DNA of 36,981 nucleotides from an uncultured Flavobacteriales bacterium (GTDB lineage: Bacteria > Bacteroidota > Bacteroidia > Flavobacteriales > UBA1820), in NCBI GenBank assembly GCA_938023515.1, contig CALJDR010000096.1, forward strand, positions 1 through 36,981. Direction: 5' to 3'. Of the stretch, positions 13,829 through 22,344 are shown piece after piece. The position numbers and the translations under genes are program-made. Position 1 is the first letter of the stretch, and each line of letters starts with the position of its first letter. The notes beneath the pieces are model-generated. The model saw only the letters and a list, made by a program, of their open reading frames with translations. It had not been told where the DNA came from and ran no database searches.

Positions 13829-14836
13829 TTATTTCAGCGTAATGGAGATCAGGTGTTCCTTGAGGTTCATATCCACCGGGCACGCGCGTGAACAGCGCCC
13901 GCAGCCGGTGCATCCGAGCGAGGATTCCCGCTCCGGAATATAGGAAAACTTGTGCATCAGGCGCTGGCGCCAGCGCGTAGCCTGTGTGGGACGCGGATTG
14001 TGGCCCGAGGTATGAAGGGTGAAAAGCGCGAACCCGCACGAATCCCAGCAGCGAAGACGACTGCCTTCGCTCCCTTTGGCACAGTCCTGGATATCGAAGC
14101 ACGAGCATGTAGGGCATACATAGGCGCAGGCTCCGCACCCCAGACACCGCTCGGACTGCTCCTTCCAGATGGGGGAATCGAACATCACCCCGATCTTTTC
14201 CTTGAGCTGTTCCAGGTCGAACACCGCCGGTACATCCGCCAGGTATTTCTGTTTGTCTTCCGCCGACCCTTCTTCAAAAAGGCCGGTGGCCAGCGAAACG
14301 AGTTTTTCTCCTTTTTCCGTCGAGACCTCCACAATAGCCCCATCGGGGGTCATCGTAAGCAATACATCGCTGCCGGCAGTATTGCCGGGACCGCCGTTTA
14401 CCGAGGTGCAGAAACAGCAACTGTCGGCCTGGGCACAACTTACGGCAATAATGGCCGTCCGCTCGCGGCGCGCGTTATACAGTTTGTCCTTGAAATCCCA
14501 GTTGAACACGGCATCCAGCGGGAAAATCGATGCGGCATCGCACGGACGCACCTGCCAGAGTACGGTCGAAGGCACACTTGCCGGATCGAAATCTTCGACC
14601 TCCACGTTCTTTCCGTCTTTCCGGTACGAGAAAAGGACTTCGGCACGCGGGAAGAGAGCCTCCTTGGCACTGCGGGTAGTCTGCACGTAATCCGTAGCCA
14701 CGTCCGACAGTTTTTCCACCGGGGCGAACTCCACTGCCCGTCCTTTGCGCACCGGAGCAAGTACCCGGTCGTGCGCCTTGGCCAGGGCGTCGAACCAGGC
14801 GGTTATATTTTCTTTCTTTATATAGCGTGTATTCAT
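13829..14836 (-). CDS. flxB: 4Fe-4S dicluster subunit, FlxB-like (AsrA-related)
   Basis: A 335-residue cytoplasmic iron-sulfur protein. The C-terminal half has two ferredoxin-type motifs, RCLGCGACAYVCPTCSC and GCTGCGRCSRACPVD (C309, C312, C315, C319), for two [4Fe-4S] clusters. The N-terminal ~220 residues resemble the sulfite reductase A/hydrogenase beta domain, including WQVRPCDAASI and the Cys-rich SCAQADSCCFCTSV. The start MNTRYIKK is chosen because the longer frame (to 14911) overlaps the preceding gene and its extra residues are not protein-like. It should relay electrons between FlxA and the FlxC/FlxD subunits. Assignment of B versus C rests on gene order. Confidence 0.85.
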   Translation of the reverse strand: MNTRYIKKENITAWFDALAKAHDRVLAPVRKGRAVEFAPVEKLSDVATDYVQTTRSAKEALFPRAEVLFSYRKDGKNVEVEDFDPASVPSTVLWQVRPCDAASIFPLDAVFNWDFKDKLYNARRERTAIIAVSCAQADSCCFCTSVNGGPGNTAGSDVLLTMTPDGAIVEVSTEKGEKLVSLATGLFEEGSAEDKQKYLADVPAVFDLEQLKEKIGVMFDSPIWKEQSERCLGCGACAYVCPTCSCFDIQDCAKGSEGSRLRCWDSCGFALFTLHTSGHNPRPTQATRWRQRLMHKFSYIPERESSLGCTGCGRCSRACPVDMNLKEHLISITLK

Positions 14837-14840
14837 TGCA

Positions 14841-15644
14841 TTACAGGATAAAGTTCTCTTTGTCGTCCGCGCGGAACGTATTGAGTACGGCCCCTTCTTT
14901 GGGAGCGGCACCCGGAGCGACGCCGAAATCGGCAGCGATATTGCCGAGCAGCTTCCGGTTGAGCAGGTGCACCGGTATACCCTCCGGGCAGGCTTCCCCG
15001 CATGACCCGCAGCCTACGCAGCGGCCCGCCAAATGCATCACGCGGCTGATCTGCCACTCCATATTGGAGAGCGGCGACGGCCAGGGATCGATCCACTGCG
15101 GACGATTGTCCTCCACGATACAACGGGTACAGTAGCACATCGGACAGGCGGCCCGGCAGGCGTAGCATTTGATGCAGCGGGAAAATTCGTTCTGCCAAAA
15201 TGCCCAGCGTTCTTCGCCGGTCATGGCATCGAGCCGTTCGAGGAGCTCCCGGTCGGCCTCGGAAGGCTCGGAAGGGATATGGTCTATATAAACGGCGATA
15301 TCGTCCGTCTTGAGGAAATGCATGAATTCGTCGTTGGGCGAAAGGTGCAGGATGGTGAACGCCTGCTGGCCTACCTGGTTTTCCCGAAAAAGATAGTAAA
15401 TGCTCCGCAGGGTAGGTATCGTCGCGGCCACGGCTACTTTTTCGCCTTTTATGAGTTCCGCCTTGGTGAGGTATACGGCCAGGTTCTGCCCGAAATCGTT
15501 GGAGAAAACCATGCGCTCCGCATCCCGGGCATTGCGGCAGAACATCGGCCGGGGCTGCCCGTCCGTGCCTTTTTCATACCCGATAGCCAGGGTGATCTCG
15601 CCCTGGTCGAAAAGTTCTTTGATCCTTTGCGTCAGCTTATCCAT
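14841..15644 (-). CDS. flxC: 4Fe-4S subunit, FlxC-like
   Basis: A 267-residue soluble protein with an N-terminal domain of the hydrogenase-beta/FdhB-like type (VAVAATIPTLRSIYYLF) and two ferredoxin motifs: C157, C160, C163, C167 with nearby C170, C172, C175, and C209, C212, C215, C219 (GRCVGCGSCGEACPEG). It overlaps the FlxD-like gene by 8 bp and precedes FlxB by 4 bp, showing tight co-translation. It belongs to the electron chain linking the NADH-oxidising flavoprotein to HdrA. Its individual role is not resolved even in characterised homologues, as far as I recall. Confidence 0.82.
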   Translation of the reverse strand: MDKLTQRIKELFDQGEITLAIGYEKGTDGQPRPMFCRNARDAERMVFSNDFGQNLAVYLTKAELIKGEKVAVAATIPTLRSIYYLFRENQVGQQAFTILHLSPNDEFMHFLKTDDIAVYIDHIPSEPSEADRELLERLDAMTGEERWAFWQNEFSRCIKCYACRAACPMCYCTRCIVEDNRPQWIDPWPSPLSNMEWQISRVMHLAGRCVGCGSCGEACPEGIPVHLLNRKLLGNIAADFGVAPGAAPKEGAVLNTFRADDKENFIL

Positions 15645-16101
15645 TGTATACTCCGTTTTTCAGGTAATCGGCTGCTTTTTGGTAATCGGCATAAGGGCCC
15701 AATTCCCGGACCTCGCCCACCGTATCGTTTACCAGTTCGGCCCATTTGGCGCCCTCACCGGCCGACACCCATGAGAATTTAACCCTGCGTACATCCACCC
15801 CGAGGTATTCCAACAGCCCGCGGAGCACCATCCAACGGCGGCGGGCATGGAAATTGCCGGCAGTGTAATGGCAGTCATTCGGGTGGCATCCCGATACGAT
15901 GACCCCATCGGCCCCCGAAGCGAAAGCTTTGAGTATAAGCATGAAGTCGATACGTCCCGTGCACGGAAAACGCACGATCTTGACATTGGTCGCATATTTC
16001 ATGCGGCTGGTACCCGTCAGGTCGGCCCCGGCGTAGGTGCACCAGTTGCACACAAAGGCTACGATCTTGGGCTCGAACTGTGTATTATCTTGTTCTTCCA
16101 T
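15637..16101 (-). CDS. flxD: MvhD/FlxD-like [2Fe-2S] protein
   Basis: A 154-residue protein of the MvhD family, the [2Fe-2S] adaptor that passes electrons from an oxidising partner to HdrA. The family cysteines are present in VCNWCTYAGAD (C18, C21), FPCTGR (C47) and GCHPNDCHY (C72, C77). In methanogens MvhD links a [NiFe] hydrogenase to HdrABC; here no hydrogenase genes exist and the flavoprotein FlxA takes that place. The gene sits exactly between hdrA (10 bp upstream) and flxC (8-bp overlap), as the adaptor role predicts. Confidence 0.93.
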   Translation of the reverse strand: MEEQDNTQFEPKIVAFVCNWCTYAGADLTGTSRMKYATNVKIVRFPCTGRIDFMLILKAFASGADGVIVSGCHPNDCHYTAGNFHARRRWMVLRGLLEYLGVDVRRVKFSWVSAGEGAKWAELVNDTVGEVRELGPYADYQKAADYLKNGVYNG

Positions 16102-16111
16102 CTGTTATCCT

Positions 16112-18112
16112 TTATTCGTTCAGGGCGGAAAGCACCTGTGCGAACATTTCTTCGTTGGTAAATCCTTGGAGGTCTATGCTCTTGCTGCGACAGAAAGCCA
16201 CACATGTACCGCATCCCTGGCACAGTCCGGGGTTGATGTGGGCCACGACTTTCAGTATACTGCCGTCGCGCGCCGTGATGGGTTCCATATCGATAGCCTG
16301 ATAAGGGCATATCTGGATACACAGCCCACAGCCCACACAGGTGGAGAACAGCGGGGGCGCCGTCCGGTTGACCACAGCTACCACCGGTTCTCGCACGAGT
16401 TCGTCCTGCGAGAACAGCCCGGCTACCTTTACCGCTGCCCCGGAGGCTGCCGCCACCGTTTCGGGGATATCCTTGGGGCTCTGGCAGGCACCGGCCAGGT
16501 AAATGCCGGCCGTATTGGTCTCTACCGGTTTTAGCTTGGGATGCGCCTCGGCAAAGAAATTGTACTGGTCGTAGGAGATATGGAGCTTCTGCGCCAGGGA
16601 TTCGGCCCCTTGGTTGGCAATACCCGCCGTGGCCAGGACGACCATATCGGCCTCGATCTCCACCGGGCGCGCACCCAGCAGGGTATCGGCCCCCTTAACG
16701 ATGAGTTTCCCGTCCCGCTCGTAAATGCGCGACACACGGCCGCGGACATAATTTACCCCGTCGTCCTCGATGGCCCGGCGGACAAATTCGTCGTAATTTT
16801 TCCCCGCCGCGCGGATATCCATGTAGAATACGTAAGACTCCCCGCCGTGCACCTTATGCTGGTAAAGCATAGCGTGTTTGGCCGTATACATGCAGCATAT
16901 TTTGGAGCAGTAAGGCTTGCCTTTGGCCGGGTCGCGGGAACCGGCACAGGCGACGAACACGATCTTTTGGGGAACTTTACCGTCCGACGGACGGCGTATT
17001 TCGCCCATCGTAGGGCCGGAAGCCGAGGCCAGGCGCTCGAACTGGAGCCCGGTGATCACGTCCTTGTATTTTCCGTAACCGTATTCGGGGAAGAAATCGG
17101 TCTTGGCCACGTCGAAGCCGGTTGCCACGACCACCGCACCCACTTCCTCGGTAATGATCCGGTCTTCCTGATCAAAGGCGATCGCACCCGTAGGGCAGGT
17201 CTTCTCACACAGTTTGCATTTGCCGGTACGGTAGTACACACAGTGTTCCTTGTCTATCACCGGTTTATTCGGCACGGCCTGCGGGAACGGCGTATAGATA
17301 GCGGTACGCAGCCCCATAGCCGCATTGAACTCGCTGGGTATTTTCTTGGTCGGGCATTTGGTCGTGCAGGCCCCGCAGCCGGTACATTTTTCCAGATCGA
17401 TGCTGCGGGCCTTCAGTCGGATATGCGCCTTGAAATTGCCGATAAAGCCCTCGAGGCTTTCGACTTCGGCATAGGTGTGCAGAGTGATGTTCGGGTGCTG
17501 AGCTACCTCCACCATACGGGGAGTGAGGATACACTGCGAACAGTCGAGCGTGGGGAATGTCTCCGAAAGCTGGGACATATGCCCGCCGATGGAGGGTTCT
17601 TTTTCCACGAGGATCACTTTATGCCCGGTATTGGCGATGTCCAGCGCCGCCTGGATACCGGCGATCCCTCCGCCTATTACCAGTGCTTTTTTGGTCACGG
17701 GCACTTTGATGGGATTGAGCGGTCGGTCGCGTTTGACCTTTTCCACCTGCATCCGCACCAGGTCGATAGCCTTTTCCGTGGTGGCGTCGCCCTTTTCATG
17801 CACCCACGAGCAGTGCTCGCGGATGTTGGCGATCTCGCACATATACGGATTCAGGCAGGCCTCGGAACAGGCTTTGCGGAAGGTCGTCTCGTGCATCCGG
17901 GGGGAACAGGCGGCCACCACCACCCCGTCGAGGCCTTTCTCGCGGATAGCGTCCTTGATCATCGTCTGGCCGGGGTCGGAACACATATACTTATAGTCCG
18001 TACTCACTTCCACCCCCTCCATCTTAGCGATCTCGGCGGCTACTTTTTCACAGTCGACCGTCGAACCGATATTCTCGCCGCAGTGGCATATAAAAACTCC
18101 TATTTTAGACAT
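16112..18112 (-). CDS. hdrA: Heterodisulfide reductase subunit A homologue (bifurcating flavoprotein)
   Basis: HdrA is the FAD subunit where electron bifurcation occurs in Hdr complexes. The 666-residue protein has the Cys-rich N-terminal domain (C9, C11, C44, C69, C82, C86), the FAD fold with GGGIAG (148-153), an inserted ferredoxin pair (C243-C253; C299, C302, C306 plus C291), the ACAGSRDPAKGKPYC segment (389-402) and C-terminal ferredoxin motifs (C592-C602; C631-C641). This length is typical of stand-alone HdrA. It is the fourth-longest gene here and lies 13 bp after hdrB. Substrates are inferred as NADH, ferredoxin and a disulfide, not shown by sequence. Confidence 0.95.
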   Translation of the reverse strand: MSKIGVFICHCGENIGSTVDCEKVAAEIAKMEGVEVSTDYKYMCSDPGQTMIKDAIREKGLDGVVVAACSPRMHETTFRKACSEACLNPYMCEIANIREHCSWVHEKGDATTEKAIDLVRMQVEKVKRDRPLNPIKVPVTKKALVIGGGIAGIQAALDIANTGHKVILVEKEPSIGGHMSQLSETFPTLDCSQCILTPRMVEVAQHPNITLHTYAEVESLEGFIGNFKAHIRLKARSIDLEKCTGCGACTTKCPTKKIPSEFNAAMGLRTAIYTPFPQAVPNKPVIDKEHCVYYRTGKCKLCEKTCPTGAIAFDQEDRIITEEVGAVVVATGFDVAKTDFFPEYGYGKYKDVITGLQFERLASASGPTMGEIRRPSDGKVPQKIVFVACAGSRDPAKGKPYCSKICCMYTAKHAMLYQHKVHGGESYVFYMDIRAAGKNYDEFVRRAIEDDGVNYVRGRVSRIYERDGKLIVKGADTLLGARPVEIEADMVVLATAGIANQGAESLAQKLHISYDQYNFFAEAHPKLKPVETNTAGIYLAGACQSPKDIPETVAAASGAAVKVAGLFSQDELVREPVVAVVNRTAPPLFSTCVGCGLCIQICPYQAIDMEPITARDGSILKVVAHINPGLCQGCGTCVAFCRSKSIDLQGFTNEEMFAQVLSALNE

Positions 18113-18125
18113 AGCGATTCTCCTT

Positions 18126-18965
18126 CTAAAGGTTTACCGGCACAAAATGCCGTTTTACACCCAATTCTTCGGCGGACAGTCCTACGGAAAGGCCCAGCGC
18201 CTGGGTAATGTACAATACCGGGATGTCGACCGGGTGTTCCAATTGTTTGTTGACAGCTCCCCGGCGCATATCCAGATTAGCATGGCACATCGGGCAGGCC
18301 ACGATCACGGCCTGCGCCCCGCGGGCCGCCGCATCGGAAAGCACGTCGCCGGAAAGCCGTGCGATGGTCTTAGTGGCGGGAATGGTCATCCCCCCGCCGC
18401 AGCATTCCGTTTTAAAGGCCCAGTCGATAGGCGTAGCACCGGCTTCCGCCATCAAATCGTCCATCGTACGGGGGTCTTCCGTCCGGTCGAAGCCAAGCAC
18501 GCTGGCCGGGCGAACGAGCAGGCAGCCGTAGTAACAAGCCACTTTCTTACCGAAAGGCTTCGTTAGCTTTTCCTTTACCTTACCGGGGGCGTATTTTTCG
18601 ATCCACTGGAGTACGTTCAGTATCTTCACCGGGGAGAGGCTCATTTCCAGTACGTGCTCTATCTTACCCTTCAGGGCCGGTTTTTCCGCCAGTTCATGCT
18701 GGGAAAGGGCCAGCCGGTTGTAGCAGGCGGCACACGGCACCACGATTTCGTCGAAACCCTGGGCAGCGGCCAGCGCCAGCACCCGGGACGGGAGCGCGAG
18801 GGCCAGGTCTTTATCTACCGAATGGGCGGAAGAGGCCCCACAGCAATTCCAGTCCTCTATTTCCTCGAGCGGCATATCCAAGGCCCGGGCCAGCGCTACC
18901 ACCGATTCGGCGTATTCGCGGGACGAGCCTTTCAGGGAACATCCGGGGTAAAATCCTGTTTTCAT
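18126..18965 (-). CDS. hdrB: Heterodisulfide reductase subunit B homologue
   Basis: HdrB reduces the disulfide substrate at non-cubane [4Fe-4S] clusters. The 279-residue protein has two CCG domains with the full CX31-38CCX~33-36CXXC pattern: C9, C41-C42, C78/C81 and C148 (or C144), C188-C189, C224/C227. The cysteine sets are complete, so a catalytic disulfide site is plausible. Its ATG overlaps the hdrC stop by 4 bp (ATGA). What disulfide it reduces in this organism is unknown: methanogen CoM-S-S-CoB is absent from Bacteroidota, and no dsrC-like gene lies in the window. Confidence 0.94.
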   Translation of the reverse strand: MKTGFYPGCSLKGSSREYAESVVALARALDMPLEEIEDWNCCGASSAHSVDKDLALALPSRVLALAAAQGFDEIVVPCAACYNRLALSQHELAEKPALKGKIEHVLEMSLSPVKILNVLQWIEKYAPGKVKEKLTKPFGKKVACYYGCLLVRPASVLGFDRTEDPRTMDDLMAEAGATPIDWAFKTECCGGGMTIPATKTIARLSGDVLSDAAARGAQAVIVACPMCHANLDMRRGAVNKQLEHPVDIPVLYITQALGLSVGLSAEELGVKRHFVPVNL

Positions 18966-19522
18966 TTTCCGTCCTTTTTTGCTTTGATGGTCTTTTTAAA
19001 TAAATCCTTCACCCCTTTGCGGCCTTTTATCCGTTCGGGCAAAAGCCCCAGTTTTCCCCGGGAAAGCATCCCCGGCACCAGGTCCACGTCCTGAAAGAAA
19101 TCGCCGGTGGCCAGCTTATACTCCACTTCCATGCCCACCTCGTACAGGCGGCCCGTATTTTCTATCTGGGAGAGGAATGCCCGGTGGAAGGCGATAATCT
19201 TTTTAGCATCCTTGTGCTGCCATCCCTTTCGGAGGGATTCCTGCCGCAAGGCATCCATGACCGAGGGAATATCTATCGACATCGGGCAGCGCTGGTAGCA
19301 GTTTTCGCAGTTCAGGCACAGCCAAATAGTGCGGCTGCGCAGCACCGTATCGTAATCAGCCGTGCTACCCGTCTGGAGAAGGCGCATCACATAACTGGGA
19401 GGGTAGTCCATGTCCTGAGCCTGCACACAGCCTGCGGAGCATTTTCCGCACTGGTAGCAATGGGACACATCCACCCCGGTACCGTCTTTTACGCCGGCAC
19501 GTATATCTTGATTTTCAGCCAT
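18962..19522 (-). CDS. hdrC: Heterodisulfide reductase subunit C homologue
   Basis: HdrC is the two-[4Fe-4S] electron carrier between HdrA and HdrB. The 186-residue protein shows both cluster motifs, HCYQCGKCSAGC (C22, C25, C28, C32) and CLNCENCYQRCP (C69, C72, C75, C79), followed by a helical tail ending in a Lys-rich segment. It is the first gene of the leftward hdrCBA-flxDCBA unit, preceded by a promoter and a 14-bp palindrome. The order is the mirror image of the flxABCD-hdrABC order I recall for Desulfovibrio. Confidence 0.94.
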   Translation of the reverse strand: MAENQDIRAGVKDGTGVDVSHCYQCGKCSAGCVQAQDMDYPPSYVMRLLQTGSTADYDTVLRSRTIWLCLNCENCYQRCPMSIDIPSVMDALRQESLRKGWQHKDAKKIIAFHRAFLSQIENTGRLYEVGMEVEYKLATGDFFQDVDLVPGMLSRGKLGLLPERIKGRKGVKDLFKKTIKAKKDGK

Positions 19523-19554
19523 CTGTCAAAACTTTATTTCTTGATGTTGCAGGG

Positions 19555-19614
19555 CCCGGCCCGTTGGCGGGCGGCATTCCTTTCAGATTCCAAATATAGT
19601 GATTTTTCAAAATC
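19555..19614 (-). promoter_or_regulatory. Promoter and candidate operator of the hdr-flx operon
   Basis: On the minus strand the -7 box TATATTTG (19591-19598) lies about 69 bp before hdrC. Just upstream is the palindrome GATTTT-GA-AAAATC (19601-19614), in the spacer region where a repressor could block polymerase. Between the start site and hdrC the leader can form a GC-rich hairpin (GCCCG-CCAA-CGGGC, near 19559-19573). The regulator is not identified; the palindrome does not match the Rex consensus I know. Confidence 0.55.
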
Positions 19615-19660
19615 TCGCTCCGGACACGGGAAGCAATAACACTTACGGAAACCATTTCCC

Positions 19661-19692
19661 CTTGCCTGCGAGCAGTTTTTTGTATATCTTTA
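19661..19692 (+). promoter_or_regulatory. Probable copA promoter
   Basis: CTTG (19661-19664), a 20-bp spacer and TATCTTTA (19685-19692) give a near-consensus promoter. The leader then carries a short hairpin CCCGGT-CTGAA-ACCGGG (19703-19719) before the ATG at 19735. Confidence 0.55.
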
Positions 19693-19734
19693 CATGATTA
19701 GTCCCGGTCTGAAACCGGGGCTCTGTTTTGCAAT

Positions 19735-21951
19735 ATGGCTAAGAACAATATACAGAAAACGATCGTCCCGGTGCTGGAAATGAACTGTGCCGTGTGCGCC
19801 AACAACGTGGAGAGCAAGACACGCTCCATTCCGGGCGTACTGTCGGCGGATGTGAATTTTGCCTCCGGGGATATGAGCATCACCTACGACCGGTCGGTGG
19901 TGAGCCTTTCCGATATACAGGCACAGATACGCGCCATCGGGTACGATATCCTGATAGGCAGCGACAATACGGAGGAAAAAAAAGAAGAAAAACAGAGGGA
20001 ACGTTACCGTCGGTTGCGTTTTCGTACAGTGGCGGCCTGGGTGCTGGCCGTTCCCCTGATGGTCGTGTCGATGGTCTTCATGGACAGCACTCACGCGGAC
20101 TGGGTCATGCTGGTAATGACCCTGCCTATCCTTTATTGCGGCCGCAGTTTCTTCATCAACGCCATCAAGCAGGCCCGCCACGGGGCAGCCAACATGGACA
20201 CCCTGGTAGCCCTGAGCACCTCGGTGGCTTTTCTCTTCAGCCTTTTCAATACGATATTTCCCGATTTTCTGTCGTCCCGCGGCATGCAGGTGCATGTCTA
20301 CTATGAGGCTGCAGGTATGATCATCGCATTCGTCCTGTTGGGCAAACTCCTGGAAGAGCGCGCCAAAGGGAATACCTCGTCCGCGATCCGCAAACTGATG
20401 GGACTTCAGCCCAAGACCGCCCGCGTGGTGACCGACGAAGGGGAAAAGGACATGCCTATCGGCATGATAAAAGTAGGTTACAAGATCAGCGTCCGCCCGG
20501 GCGAACGCATCCCTGTGGACGGGAAAGTCGTCGACGGCTCGTCTTATGTGGACGAGAGCATGATCAGCGGGGAACCCGTCCCGGTGCGCAAAAGCCCCGG
20601 AGACAAAGTCCTTTCCGGTACGATCAACCAGCGAGGGACATTCATTGTGGAAGCGACCCAGGTAGGCGCCGACACCGTACTGGCCCGCATTATCCTGATG
20701 GTCGAAGAGGCCCAGGGAAGCAAAGCCCCCGTCCAGCGGATCGTAGATAAAATTGCAGGAATATTCGTTCCCGTGGTCATGGGCGTGGCGATCCTCACTT
20801 TGGTGGCTTGGCTGTGGATCGGAGGAACCTCCCACCTGCATATGGCCATCGTATCGGCCGTTTCGGTATTGGTCATCGCCTGCCCCTGCGCATTGGGACT
20901 GGCTACCCCTACCGCCCTGATGGTAGGCATCGGCAAAGGGGCGGAAAACCATATCCTGATCAAAGACGCTTTCGCCCTCGAAAACCTCTGCCGGGTGAAC
21001 GTGATGGCGATGGACAAGACCGGAACGCTCACCGTAGGCAGCCCGAAAGTGGCGCAGTTCATGGACCTGGGATATCTGCTTAAGCGCAATAAAGACATCC
21101 TCTACTCGATGGAGAACAAGTCGGAACACCCGCTGGGGTTGGCCGTAGTCGCCTACCTGAAGAACAAGGGTGCGGAAGACATCGCTCTGGATACTTTCGA
21201 GTCCGTTACAGGCAAAGGTATACGGGCGACCGTAGACGGGGAAACTTACTGGGCCGGGAGCCTGAATTTCTGCCTCGAATTCGTCGAAAAGCTCGAAAAA
21301 GACCTGGCGGATACCGTATCCCGCTGGCAGAACGAAGGGAAAAGCATCGTGTTTTTCGGCCATGGGGACGTCCCTCTGTGCGTAATTGCCATCAGCGACC
21401 CGCTTAAACCTACTTCGCGGCAGGCCGTGGAGCAACTCACCCGGCAGGGGATCGAAGTCCATATGCTCACCGGTGACTCCGAAAAAACAGCCGCTTTCAT
21501 CGCGGCCCAGGCCAGCATCAAACACTACCATGCGGCCCTGATGCCGGATGACAAGGCGAAATTCATCGAAAAATTCCAAAAAGAAGGCAAGACCGTCGCC
21601 ATGGTCGGGGACGGGATCAACGATTCGCAAGCCCTGGCTTCGGCCAACGTGGGTATCGCAATGGGACGCGGCACAGACATCGCTATGGACGTAGCGATGG
21701 TCACCTTGATGACATCCGACCTGATGCTGCTGCCCAAGGCGGTGAATCTCTCCCGGCGTACCGTCCGGTTGATCCGGCAGAACCTTTTCTGGGCCTTTAT
21801 ATATAATGTCATCGGCATCCCCATTGCCGCCGGGGTGCTCTATCCTTTTTACGGGATACTGCTCAACCCGATGTGGGCCGGGGCCGCGATGGCCCTGAGC
21901 TCCGTTTCGGTGGTAGCCAACGCCTTGAGGCTGGGGCGCAGCAAGATTTGA
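19735..21951 (+). CDS. copA: Copper-exporting P1B-type ATPase
   Basis: CopA pumps Cu(I) out of the cytoplasm at the cost of ATP. The 738-residue protein has a single N-terminal HMA domain with CAVC (C18, C21), membrane helices before and after the actuator domain (GEPVPVRKSPGD), the transmembrane Cu motif CPC (383-385), the phosphorylated D427 in DKTGTLTVG, SEHPLG (H465) and GDGIND (625-630). The order and length are normal for CopA with one metal-binding domain. It is divergent from hdrC and followed 39 bp later by a small HMA protein. Metal identity is by the CPC and HMA pattern; Ag(I) is equally possible. Confidence 0.95.
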   Translation: MAKNNIQKTIVPVLEMNCAVCANNVESKTRSIPGVLSADVNFASGDMSITYDRSVVSLSDIQAQIRAIGYDILIGSDNTEEKKEEKQRERYRRLRFRTVAAWVLAVPLMVVSMVFMDSTHADWVMLVMTLPILYCGRSFFINAIKQARHGAANMDTLVALSTSVAFLFSLFNTIFPDFLSSRGMQVHVYYEAAGMIIAFVLLGKLLEERAKGNTSSAIRKLMGLQPKTARVVTDEGEKDMPIGMIKVGYKISVRPGERIPVDGKVVDGSSYVDESMISGEPVPVRKSPGDKVLSGTINQRGTFIVEATQVGADTVLARIILMVEEAQGSKAPVQRIVDKIAGIFVPVVMGVAILTLVAWLWIGGTSHLHMAIVSAVSVLVIACPCALGLATPTALMVGIGKGAENHILIKDAFALENLCRVNVMAMDKTGTLTVGSPKVAQFMDLGYLLKRNKDILYSMENKSEHPLGLAVVAYLKNKGAEDIALDTFESVTGKGIRATVDGETYWAGSLNFCLEFVEKLEKDLADTVSRWQNEGKSIVFFGHGDVPLCVIAISDPLKPTSRQAVEQLTRQGIEVHMLTGDSEKTAAFIAAQASIKHYHAALMPDDKAKFIEKFQKEGKTVAMVGDGINDSQALASANVGIAMGRGTDIAMDVAMVTLMTSDLMLLPKAVNLSRRTVRLIRQNLFWAFIYNVIGIPIAAGVLYPFYGILLNPMWAGAAMALSSVSVVANALRLGRSKI

Positions 21952-21990
21952 GAACGATTCTTTCAAGCAAACGATAATACACGATAAAAC

Positions 21991-22206
21991 ATGAAAAATC
22001 TAAAATTCCGCACCAGCGCCAAATGCGGCGGGTGCACGGCAAAAATAGACGGCGAACTCTCGAAAATACTCCCGGCCGGCTCCTGGTCTTTCGACCTCTC
22101 CAGTCCGGACAAGACCCTGACGGTAACAGATTCGCCCGTAGGCGCCCCGGAAATAGTCCGAGCCGTTCAGGCGGCTGGTTACCGGGCCGAAGAAATCCCG
22201 GCGTAA
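21991..22206 (+). CDS. Small heavy-metal-associated (CopZ-like) protein
   Basis: A 71-residue ferredoxin-like HMA protein. The metal site is KCGGCTAKI (C12, C15), in the position of the CxxC of copper chaperones, and the C-terminal IVRAVQAAGYRAEEI closes the fold as in CopZ. The usual Met before CxxC is replaced (TSAKCGGC), so affinity or partner may differ. It lies directly after copA on the same strand and probably hands copper to the ATPase or acts as its buffer (inference from context). Confidence 0.85.
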   Translation: MKNLKFRTSAKCGGCTAKIDGELSKILPAGSWSFDLSSPDKTLTVTDSPVGAPEIVRAVQAAGYRAEEIPA

Positions 22207-22304
22207 TACGACCCGGCACAGTCTTTCCCCGAATAGGGCAAATAAAAACGAAAAAACGTCCGAAAAACGGAAAAACCGGCTACCGGGTTCTCAGGGGAAA
22301 ACAC

Positions 22305-22312
22305 TAACTTTG
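22305..22312 (+). promoter_or_regulatory. -7 element of the transketolase promoter
   Basis: TAACTTTG is an exact TAnnTTTG match 32 bp before the first transketolase ATG. No TTTG is found at the right -33 distance. Confidence 0.6.
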
Positions 22313-22344
22313 CACCTGCATTATCAAAATACTACACACTCGTA

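Noticed and set aside
12940..13842. A long plus-strand frame through the flx genes
   Set aside because: It is Arg/His-rich shadow coding in GC-rich DNA; the minus strand shows clear FAD and Fe-S motifs. Similar shadows opposite hdrA, copA and ilvE were dropped for the same reason.
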